From positions 744,501-808,500 of the forward strand of contig WAID01000005.1 in NCBI GenBank assembly GCA_016584495.1: DNA of 64,000 bases, read 5' to 3'. A program made the translations under genes and the position numbers. This document shows, in pieces, positions 22,098-34,383 of the stretch. Within the stretch, counting starts at the first letter, position 1. Every line of letters begins with the position of its first letter. The notes under the pieces were generated by a model. The model saw nothing but the letters and a program-made list of their open reading frames with translations. It searched no databases and had not been told where the DNA came from. The DNA is from Celoporthe dispersa (lineage: Eukaryota; Ascomycota; Sordariomycetes; Diaporthales; Cryphonectriaceae).

Positions 22098-23020
22098 TTA
22101 TTCGCCCCGGCCACTCATCTTATACGCCTCCGCCGGCGCCCCGACCTCAGCCCTCACATTTCTGCTCGCCACCCCGCCCACCAGCAACACCACCGCCGTA
22201 ATGACCTCCGGCACCAGGTACAACCCAACTCGCACCCCAAGCAGCCCAACAGCCGGGTTCATGTCCGTATTCTTGCCAAAATAGTACACCACGGTCCCGA
22301 CCACCCGCACCGACAACACAGGCGCCGCGACGGCAACGGCCAGCGCCAGCCGGCGGGCTAGGCGCATCTGCCCGCCGTAGGTCGTGCTAGAGGTAGTGAT
22401 GACGGTAAAGATGGCGCCCGCGGCAACCGCGGCGACGGCCAGGAGAAGGATGACGCCGCCCGCACCGGCGAGGCGCCAGTCCCTGGCGAGCTTGGTCGGG
22501 TCGGCGCGGTCGGCAGCGGAGCTGAGGCCCGAGGCGCCAACTGCGACGAGGGCGACGGCGGCGAGTACGGTCATGTGGAAGAAGAGGATGATGATGTTTT
22601 CGACTTTTCTGGTCTCGGGGCTGTCCTGGAGGGAGAGGAGGTAGAAGCGGCTGTTTTACGTCGAGACATTGTAAGCCTGGAGCTTGTGATATATTGTTGG
22701 AAGGGGAGGGAGGGAAGGAGAGGGAGAAGAGGAGGAGCAAGGAGAGATAAATCTTACGCCTCGTGCAGTATCCCAAACAGAGCGATGATCAATGGCGACA
22801 GACCAACGCTGCTGATGATGGCCGCAGCGATACTCTGGGGATCCGAGATCTCCATCGCGTTGCCGACGATGCGCGCCGTGCAGAAGAGGATGAAGTAGAA
22901 CCAGCCGACCCAGATCTGGTTCTTGAAGCCGTGCTTGGCGAGGCAGTACACTGCCGGGCACAGGAGGACGAGGTAGATGGCCAGCACGGCGGCTGCATAT
23001 CCCACGGTTGAGCTCGTCAT
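22098..23020 (-). CDS. DUF7702-like multipass membrane protein
   Basis: Fungal integral membrane protein of unknown function, about 271 aa with seven hydrophobic segments. Two exons are proposed, 22758-23020 and 22098-22650. The N-terminal half matches the family pattern: an early helix (AVLAIYLVLLCPAVYCLAKH), GFKNQIWVGWFYFILFCTAR, IVGNAMEISDP, then ISSVGLSPLIIALFGILHEA. Exon 2 resumes RFYLLSLQDSPETRKVE and carries the remaining helices, ending in a short tail (KMSGRGE). The donor is GTAAGA after phase-2 GC. The acceptor must be the AAAACAG at 22651-22657: an upstream CCAG acceptor would lead into a TAA within TCGACGTAAAAC. The resulting length is a multiple of three. The family name is from memory of the sequence pattern; function is unknown. 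Confidence 0.75.
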
Positions 23021-25562
23021 GCTGGTTTGTCGTATATGCGGAGACGTAATAAACAAGAGCGCCTGCGGGGCCTAAAGATGATCTGGAGCAGTTCAACCTG
23101 TCTTTTTGCGTCCTGAGAGGAGGAAGAAAAGGAAGTCCTTGAGACGATGATGCAGGGACTATTCATCCCAGGCTGGATGCGCAGGACCATCTCCATTCCT
23201 TTATACTCACGTCCTTCATCCTCCTACACTACCAGCAGCAGGGTCACATACATGGTCGACAACCGTGGGGCCTCCACTCATCACAGCCCCAAGGCCTAGA
23301 ACCTGGACACACTTTTTTTTATTTTATTTTGTGGTTTTTTCTTCTTCTCTCTCCCGCTCGTTCTCGTTACGACCGTCGCTCAGCTCGGGTTCCGTGGGCG
23401 CAGCACCTGCTGAGACCCATCTCCGGCTGAAGCTAGGCATCTCACCACCCGCGCGGGAACCGACCCACTGCAGATTTAAGGCACGGATGACAGTACTATG
23501 GTACATAAGCTCCCAGAGAACGTACCAGGGTATGATTTAGCCTGTCCTCAGCCTTGCTCCTTCCTAGCGGGGCAACGAGGAATGGATGCCTGAGACGGGA
23601 AACCTTGTGTGCCTCAAGCGCGGTTCTTGTTGCCTGACGCGGCCGCCCACACCCCTGTCCCGCTTTCCCTTTTCAGTTCCGTACCTGGTTCTGATTGGTT
23701 GTTGTCTTGTGGTCAGCGGGCCCCTGCTTGACAACCACCTGCTGCCGCGACTTATCATCAAGACGGGTTGACATGCTCTGATTTGAGCACAGCCCTTGCA
23801 AGTTCCCTGCCAAACATGACGAACCCACCTAAGCCTCGTCTCAGCGAACATATATTAATCTCTTGACCCCCTCAATGGCATCCACCTCCTTCCTCGAACT
23901 ATCCACTCGGTCGTATGGTAATATGGCGCTGGTCGTCGAAAGAAACCCCCAAGGTTCTTCAGAGCTTACCTACAAGCTACAGTCCAGCACCGTTCATCTT
24001 ACTCCCATGATTTTTTATACCATTTTTCTTTCCTTCTTTCGTTTCTCTCGAATCAGGGAGGAAGCCGCCGTTTCTCACTGCATCCGCCCTCACACACCAC
24101 CATCTCTCTCTCTCTCTCTCCCTTGCCGCCACGCCCCTACTCATCTATGCCAAACCCCTATTGTTTTTGTTATTGACGTCTCAACAAAACATGGTCTGCT
24201 CCTTCTATAGCACGCTCCTGAACCTTAATCTCAGCTGCTGTGCATGTATCTCGTCCTTGGCCCCCAAGCTTTTCGACCAGCTCACCGCAGCGTCCTCGTC
24301 TTGCTGTCTTGGGAGACCAGCTAGGGCCCTCTCTGTCTCGCGGAAAAGACCTCCTTCTGGATAAAAACCGTTTTATTCTTATCGGCAAGAGGATGAGAGG
24401 CCATAGGATGTCTTGCCGTGTTTCAACCTTCGCGTGTTATCTTCGCCAGCTTCTAGTCAATACTACATGTACCATACATAGTATAATAATAATCTTGCTA
24501 TCATCGTCAAAAGAAACCAGCCTCGACCCTGTCCATATCAGATCGAGATTCTCCTCTCTCTCTCTCTCCTCCTCCCTGTCCCTAGTTCCTCCTGATGACT
24601 TCAACCTGGCGATGGGAACTCGCCCCTCGGCCCCCAGCGCGCGGGCTTTTTTTTTTCTCACACCCTCTTCCACGCCCAGTGTACCTTTTCCTGGTAGGCA
24701 CCCAGGCCGCCGGTACAAAAATCAAGACATCCGTGCAGACATCCAAAGGCTTGTAAGAAAAGTGTGTCCGGTGCCCAGCCATACATACCCTGTTGCCTTG
24801 GAGGTCCGTTGGGTCTCTCTCCTGCCCCTCGCTCCTTCTGCAACATCTTGTTCGCAGACAGAGACCCTACTCGAGGTGGGGAGGTGGGTGTGACTTTGTG
24901 ACACTGGAGTTCAATTTAGAGAGGCGTACCTGGTCATATTAGCTTCTTTCTTCCTGGCCTTCCATGTCGAACCCGTCTTCGAGTCATGGCCATGCAAGGA
25001 GCATGTCCGGCATATCTTGACGGATAGCTCTGAAGTTTGAATGCTGTCAAGTCTTCAGGGTGCGGCTTCTCGTATTCTCTATGATCCAAAGTAATCGGTA
25101 ATGCCTTTCGGAGACCCTTTCGTGCTCGGTCAGCACCATGTGGCTCTCGAGGAACAGACAAAATTGCGGCCGGTGCGACGAAGCTACTGTAATGAATGCA
25201 CTGCTCATTTCACCTGCATCAATCGTGTGTCACGACATGGATTTCTTCTTTCAAATAACCGCGTATCAATTTTCTGCTGTCTGTCTAGGATCATCCTCTA
25301 GAAAGGCTCTGAGACCAATCACAAGGCCCCACGATCACAATTCACCTATCGAGTAATTTCATGGCGATGTACTAGAAATGCTATCACTAAGGGTCGTGCA
25401 CTCATTTTGTTCGCATCCTACTACTTCTTTTGCCCTGCCAAAAAAAAAAAAAAAAGAAAAGAAAGAAAGAATTTGTCCTTGGTAGACGACCTCCGAAGCC
25501 CACCTCGAAGCGGCCATGCGATTTCCCTCTAGCTGGAGGCCATCGTTCGCTGGTCGGTGGTC
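23021..25562. other. Intergenic, simple repeats only
   Basis: 2.5 kb without a recognisable gene. The left end should hold the promoter of the DUF7702-like gene and the right end the 3' flank of the Argonaute gene. It contains CT runs (about 24103-24121 and 24553-24568) and an A15 run near 25440. Longer ORFs such as 24240-24893 (+) are low-complexity, lack motifs and look spurious. Confidence 0.5.
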
Positions 25563-28500
25563 TTAGACAAACCACATGGTGCCCTTGAAGAACTTGATGT
25601 TGTCGGCTCGGGCAAGCTTCTTGTCGGCGCCGATCTCCATCAGGTAAGGGGCTTTGTCGAGCTTCTTGCTGCTAGTAACAGACTTGTTGTCGTGCTTCGC
25701 GAGAGGCATGCGCATCTCGTCCAGCTTGTTCTGAGGATCCTTCTCTGACGCGTCGATGCTCTCGTGAGCCCGACCGCGGGCGGCGGCCAGGTGAGCGTAG
25801 TAGATGGCTGGGTGTAGAGAGACCGGTGTGGTCGAACGGACGTACTGGTAGCAGTGGTGGTAGATCATGCGCTGTAGTAGGTCGACCGGCATTCCAACCT
25901 CGTCGACAAGAACTTGGTAGTGCACAGGCCGCGCTGTACCCTGGATGGCGACGTGAGAGTTGAGGTAGAAATCATAGTGGAAGGGGTGGGTAACCTCGCG
26001 CTCGACCACGGTGCCAGGTAAAGGGTTGCCACCACGGTCGCCGTCGTTCTTGCCAATGGGGAAAAAGCGGATGTGGTGCCGCTTTGTACCCACGATCACT
26101 GTGATCTTTGGGTTCCGCTGACCGACTTCCTGCAGGACCCTACGAACCTCCTGGATCTCGTAGTCGAGGACCTGCTGGAACTCACCCTCAGATACGCCGT
26201 CGCGGAAGTAGAAGACGTGCTGCGGGGCAGTCCGCATCTTCTGGCACCAACGGGTCACCATGGGTGGCAGGATTCGCCGAATGGTATCCTTGTTCAGGAT
26301 CTCGACCCGGTAGCCATTCGTCTCACAGCCGGCCGCGTACGTGATGGCGTCTGCATCCATGGACATAGTGATCGCGGCCAGAGATGCCTGCACGTTGCCC
26401 GTCTGGCCGAATGAGCCGTGGGAAATGTCGACGCCAAGGATCATAGTAGGGACCTTGAAATAGCCGCCCTCCTTCAGCTTCGAAGTGTAGCCACCAAGCT
26501 TAGCGTTGACCTTGGTCGCCACGTTCGAGCAGTATTGCGGAGTAGCCTTCATCACGTGCGGAGCCAGGACCACCTGAGATAGAGTCCCGACACGAACGTC
26601 CATGCTCTTCTTGAGCCGATCGTAGGCGATAATGTCCTTGCTCGGCATGATGTAGAAGATCAGGTCCGGGGACTGCTGAAACTGGCGGCCGATCGTATTG
26701 TAAATGTCTACCATTATGTTGCCAGTCTCCTCGGTGCGAACCAACTTCAGAGGCATGATGGGAGGACAGGGGGTTATCACCTTGCCGCCGTGACCCCGAT
26801 AGACCTTGACAAATGTGTTGATGAAGTTCTTGACACTTGGATCCTGAACGCAATTGTTGACGACGACCACAGCCCAAGCCTTGAGCGGGCGCGGGTTGGG
26901 CACAGCGAAAGTCTGGTTTCGCAAGTCCCAGCGTCCTGACGTGGAGGGATCGGTTGACGACTTCGCAAACTGAACCACCGGGTTCGAGATCACCCGCGCC
27001 TCAATGGCTTCCATCTCATTCTTGATCTGGATGCCAAAGGACTTCAGGTACGGGTCCTCGTTCCACCGCAGAGTCTTGACGCAGTTCATGACATCAGACT
27101 GCCGCTTGGGAGGCTTGGTGACGGCGAATTTGATCATCTTTGACGTCTGATCGCCGTCGAGCTTGAAGTTGTAGCGTTGGAATTTGTCAATAACAATGGT
27201 CTCCATAGGGAAAACACCGTCGCGGGTGGTCTCGATCAGCGGCATGTACCAGGACTTGAGCTTGATCTCGTAGCGCTGCCTGAAGTACTCCTCGACCGAG
27301 ATAGACTCTCCGTCCTTCTCAAACTTGTAGTTTCGGGCATTCGCGCCCTCCGGGAACTTCTTCAGGTCCCAGACGAAGCCCTTGATCTTGTACGGCTTCG
27401 AATCGTTCATCTTTCCGCGGTGGCTGACAAAGAATGACATCTTCGACATTCGCCGAAGCATCTTCCACATGGGCGACTGGCCAAGCTGGCCGTTGGAGAG
27501 CTTCATAGGCGCCAGTTCTTTGCCGAGATCGTAATCGCGCATGAGGTTGTACTCTCGCCGAGAAGATTTCAGGTATGCCGTGCAAAGCTCGAGGAAGCTC
27601 GCACCACCATTCCAGAAGGCAGTGTTGGCAACGTCGACGTTGATACCGAGGCCCATACCTCCGGATCGGATGGACGAGTTGGTACGGATGGAGGCATAGA
27701 TGCCCTTTATGGCTTCAATGTGCCGGTAAGTATCGTCCAAAAGGTAGCGCTCTGGGGCCTCGTCGGAGTAGAAGTTTCGCTTGATGGAGACCAGGTTCTG
27801 CCGGGGCCACTCGCGGAGGAGATGATCCAGGAAGTTCAGGCATTCCAGGATGTGGTCATCCCAGCCCATCTGACCCACAAGATAGGCGCGAAGCGCATCC
27901 AGACGCACTGTGGTAGTACGCTTGATGACGAGGTAGACCACATCAGGGGGCCTTGCCAGCCTTCGGCGTCCGGCCACGCTCTTTATCCATGTTGATCTGG
28001 ATACGCATCTCGGGGGAAGAATTGCGCGACCACGCAAGCTTCTGGCCGTCAAAGATCCAGGGGTGAGGGCCCGCCTTGCCTATGTGCTCCTGTGCGAGTC
28101 GAGTGTGCCACACGACGTTGCAAAAGGTTGCCTTCTTGGGTTCCGGGGTGACGGACACCTTTCATAAGGTCATTAGAAACTTGATAATTGAATGAATACT
28201 GGCACCCGGGTGGGCTTCAACTTACATCGTATTGATAGATATCGAAGTCTGGAACGCCTACCAACCGGAACTGGTTCACACGCAAGTGAACTTTCTTGCC
28301 GGCCGTGCCCAGAGCCGGTCGCTGAGCGAAAGGGTGCATCTCTCCCTGCTGGAAAAAAAAAGTCAGTGAGACTGCGCTATTGACATGGCATAGACCTAGA
28401 AACTTACGTGAGGGAAAGCCTCGGGAGGAAGATCAACCCGCTTGCCAACACGCATGCGGTGCTGCTCCGCAGGCGTGAACTCGGGCTCGTCGCGGGCTGG

Positions 28501-28701
28501 GTCGTATCCGAGGGCGGGAGGGTATCCCATAGGGCCGGAAGAAGCTCCTGCGTTGCCAGGCGGGTTGCTGCTGCCACCGGCCTGGGAATCTCCACCACGA
28601 GAAGAGTGCTGAGACTGAGAGCCTGTCGAACGCTGAGAACCGCTGCGAGAGCGGGTATCCGAAGGGCCGTCGAAAGACGGGACACTCAGGTATCGAGACA
28701 T
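25563..28701 (-). CDS. Argonaute (PIWI/PAZ) small-RNA effector, one frameshift
   Basis: Argonaute protein of RNA silencing, binding small RNAs and slicing complementary transcripts; QDE-2 and SMS-2 are the Neurospora relatives, and I cannot decide which is orthologous. Three exons (28408-28701, 28226-28348, 25563-28158) give about 1003 aa. The N-terminal 70 residues are Ser/Gly-rich and disordered. Then come the N domain (KVHLRVNQFRLVGVPDFDIY), a linker and PAZ region, the MID domain, and PIWI from about residue 660. The slicer tetrad appears complete: Asp716 (LGVDISHG), probable Glu758 (GYRVEIL), Asp792 (FRDGVSEGEF) and His885 (ARPVHYQ). The conserved sequence passes from GKAP to DVVYLVIK through a run of five G on the plus strand (27946-27950), one more than the frame allows; exon 3 is 3n+1, as predicted. 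Exon 2 could start at 28348 or 28345. Confidence 0.95.
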
Positions 28702-31700
28702 TTTGTCTGTAGTCCACAGTGTCTGGGAATGATGTTAGTGATGTCAGGTCTCTTTGCGTTGTAGAAATTTGTCTCTCAACGTGCGATGCTGAAGGTCCGG
28801 ACGAGGGATCAGTTTGACAGAAGATAAGGTATAGCAGGGCAGAGACGATAAAGGTAGTTCTTGGCTTTGATCCTGATCAGGTGCTGCAAAAGGGACAGCC
28901 TAAGACATGGAAACAAACGCTGTTTGTGTTTGCCCTGGCTTGTGGTTTGACAAATTTTTGTACAGATGTGTGCTTGATGATGTCTGTTTGGGAGTGTGAA
29001 AGATCGGGTCGCCTCACATTCTAGCTAAGCCTTGACCAGGTGGAGGGATGTGGAAGCCTGACCAGTCCACTAGGAAGGGTCAAGCTGCTGGGCAAGCCTG
29101 ATTGAGAATGTAGAGAAGCAGAAAGGTAGAGCTTACCAGTACCAAGAGGGAAGATGATTGTAGTCTGGACTGGATTGTTGATGTGAAAAAGGGGGAGGGG
29201 AGTGGTTGTGTGTGGGTACGTGTGTGCGCGCTCTGGAAACACAGTCTGAAAGGATACTGTTGGGGAAGTTTGGGTTGATTGAAGATTGGGAGGGAAAAAC
29301 AAAGGAGGAAAGGAGAGATTCGTGGACGTAACACTGAAATTTACTCCACTAGGTGAAAACTCAGGTGTAAAATGAAAGAAGGTGCAAGGTGGAGGGAGAT
29401 TGGTCAGGCAGGATCGAGCTGGTGGCTATGGCTTCCAGACCTGGATGAGACTGCCTGGTGCAAGAGATGAAGGAGAAAAGGTAGGAAGGCGAAGAGCAGG
29501 TACAGAAAACAGTATTGACATACCTTGACTGAATGTTGATGGGAATGGTGTCTGAGGTTGGTCAGTGCTGTGTTGTCTGGAGGATATCAGCTGGCTGACG
29601 CGTCGTAGAGGATAGTGTTATGGAGATTGACGCGTAAAAGAAAGACAGAAACAAAGGATGATTTAGCTGCTGGGGGCCAAGACCATGTCCACCTGGGCAG
29701 CTGAACTTGTTGAAGGAAATCAGGCACGCTGGTTTGCACCAAAGAATAGATGATATTCGAGGGTTGGGGAAGATGCTGAAAACTTGCCTGTGTCTGTGTC
29801 GATCCTGATTGAAAGAACCACTGACTCTGTAGATGGCGCGCTGATGTGTTGGTCAACAACAATGGCTGCCTGGGATGAATGGATGTTGGGTAGAGAGCTG
29901 CGCGGATAGATGGGGGAGGAAAGAGAGGCTGGGTTGGTTGTAAACAGTGAACGGGTAGAAGAGGATGGAAGATGAATCGCCTTGAAGGTGCTCAGGGGAA
30001 GATGGCGGTCACCGTTTCTTGGGTGGAAGGAAGTGTGTTGGGAAAAGGAGGAAGGTGCGAGGTATGGAGTTAGGGAGGGAAGGTACCAGGCGGATCCTGT
30101 GGAGGGGCTAAAGAAAAGTCAAGGTGGGGTAGAGACTGAAGATTCTGTGTAAAAAGGAGAGGGCAGAAGGAGAATTCTGTGCGCGTGTCCCTATGGAAGA
30201 ATTTTCGGTCATATGTGGAAAGACACTGGAGTGCGCAACCACTTGGGCAGAGTATATGTTGGGACGGTGAGTGTATTCTGGCGTGCGAGGCCCAGGCCGG
30301 GGATGGAAGAGACGGTAGGACTGACTGCTGAGGCACCTACCAGATCTGGTATATGGCCTTGTGCTATGTGAGAAACGTACCTGGTGTGCCCTTGATGTTT
30401 GCTCTTGAATGGTCAAGTTGATACGTCAAGGACTGGGGAACGATGACGATGCTGTTGATGTTACGTTGGAGAAAGGAGTCAAGAAGGAGGATGGTGGCTT
30501 CTCTGACTTGAGTAGATGTGTAGGAGGCGGCTGGTCCGTTTAGGTTGGGGTGGAAGGAGGGAAAGAAGAGAGGAGTCTGGATGGGTATGATGGCTCGAGG
30601 TTGGTGGTTGTTTTGGGGAGGAAGGAAGAGAGAGTGAGAAGGGAGAGGCTGATTCAGAGGCCCTTGGGAGGCAGGATTAAATAGTAATAAACTCTTTGGC
30701 AGACAGCTGTGCCCAAGTGAAGGCAGTGGATCCTGTTCGAAGGTGATCGAAAGCCTGTGACTCCCTCTGGGGTTAATTGCTGGAATACTCTGGATGGGAC
30801 GATGGCTTCTATGAGAGTGAGTAAGGGGGCTAGAGTGAGTAAAGGGTTGAGGTGACTCGCTACGCGTTCACAGAGAAGTGACTAGTGCTGAGGAAAGCCT
30901 TCAACGCGTCTGATCAATCTGGTCAACAAAACTGTGGAGCTCTCTTTTACAAAGAGTGTGCAGATTGTGGCAGAAGCACAGTGAAGTACCCAACAGCATC
31001 ATAAGGACTGAATACTTAATCAAGGCTGTGGAGGACCCAAAAGTGACAGGTTCACCCAAGTGCCCTGGTGGGCCTATCAATCTATGTCAAGTGTGGACAC
31101 ACATATGCTACATCATTGCTGAGGTGGCTGAATATGGGAGAGGAGGGGCCAGTCACTGGCATAGGCTGGGCAGGAAGAGGAGAATCTGGATGGTAAGGGT
31201 GTTCTGAAGGTGTCTTCTATCTCGATCTGGCCTGGATTTTACTGTCTCGTAAGGAGAAACTATGAACTATTACACAGTGCAAGACTTTGTCAGGGGACTT
31301 GGTGAAGACGACAATGATGGTGCCTTACAGTTCTCATTTGATTGCATGTCTTGTTTTCCAGATTATTTTGGAGACTGCTTACTTAATACTCTGCTGCATT
31401 GACAGCAATGCTGGCTCAAACCTCGCCGCTAAAGCACAAGCTCAAATGATACTAATGCCTCTGCTGCACTTGAGAGCTTCCAAAAAACAAGGAAGAGAAG
31501 AAAAAAAAAGAAGGGTTGGTCTTATCCTATGCTAAGCATTCCATACATTTGAAGTACTCTGACTGCTTAATGAACCTGCGCACACGCTGTTTGAACCTGC
31601 TTCATCTAAATCTTGCCTCGAAGTACCAGAAACATGACCATGGAAAGTCCAGCTGCGAACCACCAGCTCAACATCTCTCTTGGGCTTCCTCCTCCCCTCC

Positions 31701-33211
31701 AAACACAGCATTCGAATCCGCATTGAATCGACGAGACCATCAAGATCCTCTTAGTGACACTTCGACAATAGACTGCCCTCCGCCTCTACTCGATAGTTTT
31801 GAACTGGCTCGAATCATCTGCTCAAGATGTCGGGAAGACTTTAGTTTCCACCGCCCATATGAGCCTCCAGAGGTTAACCTGTCTAGAAAGTAGGTTTACC
31901 GAGCATATCAAATTGACACAAGTTCTACAGGCTCCGATGCGGCTGAAATAGACGTGTGGGGACTGAATCGGGGATTAACATGTGCCCGAAGGACGTCAGT
32001 CGAGCTTGCAAATACATCATGAAGAGGGGGGACAAAATCATTGGATCGGCCGGAGATGAGCTCGATAAACTGTTTTAGTATTGGTACGAGGGTTACCTCA
32101 GGACGAGGCACACAGCGAACATAGTCCTTAGAATAATGATAAGCACAGCGCAAGAGGAGGAAACATGGACAGTGTTGATACCGAGCTGATATGAGCCATT
32201 TGGTGCTAGATTTGGAAGAGAGAAGAAGGAAAAAAGGCCTAGAAGAGAGCTCGGGCGACGGCGAGGAAGACAAGAGAGTCAGGGACTCCCACATCGAGGG
32301 AGTGTAATACTTCTCGAATGATGCAAATAAGCGGGGAGTGCTTGTATGGTGGACTAGCAGCTGGTAATACTGTACAGAGTTGTAGAACTTCTGAAGAGGG
32401 CCTCGAGACCCCGCTCGGACAAGGCTGCGGGCGAGGCTGAGCCACCAGAAACTCCGAGCGGAAGTCTTTATGGAGGCTAGAATGAAGGGACAAAAACCTC
32501 AAAGAGGTGGCAGGACAATCAATCGTAACAAGACACGTGTCAGCATGAAAAGAGGGGGGAGAAACCGCCGAAAAACCAATCATCTTTCCCAAAACCCACC
32601 GTCCAAGCCGTCGTCGTACCCAGCTGCCATACACTAAAAAGAAGCAAGGGGTCTTCTGTCCCGTGTTGAGACACGCATATACGAGCCCGCCACTCACAAA
32701 AGTGTCAACAAAGGAGCTCGAAGCGACCCAGAGTTGTTGGCTTGCACAACCTCTTAGCAGACCTGCAGAACCTTTCTTAGGCAACAGTTTAAAAAAAATT
32801 GTTGACGCTGGGCAGAAGCAAGTTTAGGTAGCATCGGAACCCCGAGCTGCAGTAGATGCAATTGTGCGGCAGAGACGCGTGACCGAAAGTACTGTACTTA
32901 AGACAGGGATCGTCAGCTCTGCAGGTGGGCGCGTAAATACGTGGGTTGGGATTGGTTTGCAGTCGACAGCAGGTCCCGCTGTGAGGAGGACTACTGCAGG
33001 CAGCACAATAAATATTCTGGTCCTCTCTTCTATGTCTCACCATGTTCTCCTCCCTTGTGGTATAACTTTCTCTTCCTCGGGTTGACGCAAAATACCAGTC
33101 ACCTGTCATCCCCAACCGAACCTCAACCATCAGTGCAGTGCAGCCAAGTCGTAATCCAGACCAGAGTCCTGAGGAGATCAAAGATATCGACACCAGAAGC
33201 CTACTGACAAG
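28702..33211. other. Long gene-free region upstream of Argonaute
   Basis: 4.5 kb without a recognised protein gene. About 28.7-30.7 kb is strongly pyrimidine-rich on the minus (Argonaute-sense) strand, as fungal promoters and leaders are. It contains donor-like sites on that strand: GTAAGC near 29138, GTATGT near 29524 and GTACGT near 30378, so a spliced 5' UTR is possible. From about 30.9 to 32.8 kb the sequence is AT-richer with only short ORFs. The last part should serve the 2EXR gene. Confidence 0.5.
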
Positions 33212-34383
33212 ATGTTTGAACCACGGTTTGAGACGACCCCTCCCCTCCCGTCTGGCCAGCTGGCCACGGGCCTTGCGCGAGAACCCTCGCTCACAAACAA
33301 GCTCACAGCTCCAACCCCGTCGCCGAGAACACATGGTCCGCCAAGAGAGAATGGCCAGGCACCACCTACACCCGCAAGCCAGACGGGACCCTCACCCGCA
33401 CCCCTCTGTCTCCGGGCTACACCTCCTGGACCCCTCCCAACGTCCTCCCGCGCGTCGCCGCCGAGCGCGCCGCAGCCTACGACCTCCGCCTCTGGCAGAC
33501 CAGCCGCAACGCAGACGAGTACAAGGCCCGCAAGACCGCCGCCCGGGAGAAGTGGCGCCGCGAGCGCCAGGCCTGGCTGGACGCCAGCCCCAAGTTCCAC
33601 CTCTTCCCGCAGCTGCCCCTCGAGATCCGCCTGCAGATCTGGGAGCAGGCGGCCATGGACTTCGACCCGACCGACGTCGTCCTGCGGGACCCGCCTCGCG
33701 GCGGACCCCGCCAGCAGATGCTCTCTTTCCGCGCGGATGCCAACGTGCCGCAGATCCTGCTCGTGAGCCGTGAGGCATACAAGGCCGCGAGGGGGTTCTT
33801 CCAGCGGGCGTTCAAGGATCGCTTTGACGGGGGCGTGCTCACCAGGTGGCCGACGGTACTGACCGTGAAACCGGATCTCTTGCCCATCGAGACGATCCTC
33901 ACCTTCATCCAAACTGTGGACGTGGGATATCTCTCGGAGATCATCGTCGAGGTGGGCGGGACTACCTTCAACGTATATGGAGCCCACGGCACGAAGCTGC
34001 ACGCCCTCTACTCCCAGGCACCCCTCCTTCGCAAGTTCACGATCAAGGCGCCCGCGAAGCCCATCATGTGCCCCCCGCTCGATCTCCTGCACGCACTATG
34101 GATCTTCCGGTACTGGTCGTTGGAGTTGAAGGCCGATGAGCCGAGATGGGTCGAGCCCGAGTTTGAGATCTTGTACCGACCTGGTCTCCAGGGGGACGAG
34201 ATCGAAACGGTGCTGGTCCATTGCGACAGAGGCCTGCTCGGGAGGCCAGGAGTGAGGTGGAACTCCACGCCTGGGGTCAGGATTCAGACCGACCTTTCCG
34301 ACGAGGAAGTCGCCAAGATTCTGAATCCGATTTTGGAGTCGCTGCCGATACTAGGACCGCGAGGCATCGGATGGTGGGGGTAG
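33212..34383 (+). CDS. 2EXR-domain protein, start region probably frameshifted
   Basis: Fungal protein with a 2EXR motif, a family expanded in filamentous fungi and of unknown function. The secure part is the frame running from about 33320 to 34383: FHLFPQLPLEIRLQIWEQAA is the 2EXR signature, followed by VLLVSREAY-like (here ILLVSREAYKAARGFF), LLPIETILTFIQTVDVGYLS and a C-terminus ending GPRGIGWWG. No ATG occurs in this frame before 33655, which lies inside the motif region. The best start is ATG 33212 in another frame (MFEPRFETTPPLPSGQ); the switch would need one missing base, most likely around 33300-33320, where KLTAP would join NPVAENTWSAK. An unseen upstream exon is the alternative. No introns are obvious. 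The domain call is good; the N-terminus is not. Confidence 0.75.

Noticed and set aside
3068..23020. SDR, GH106-like enzyme, dipeptidase and MFS permease as a secondary-metabolite cluster
   Set aside because: No backbone enzyme (PKS, NRPS, terpene synthase) or cluster regulator lies nearby, and housekeeping genes are interspersed.
24240..24893. 217-codon plus-strand ORF
   Set aside because: Ser/Leu-rich low-complexity translation of CT repeats, no motif, no splice support.
33178..34092. 304-codon minus-strand ORF opposite the 2EXR gene
   Set aside because: Antisense shadow; the plus strand has the 2EXR signature.
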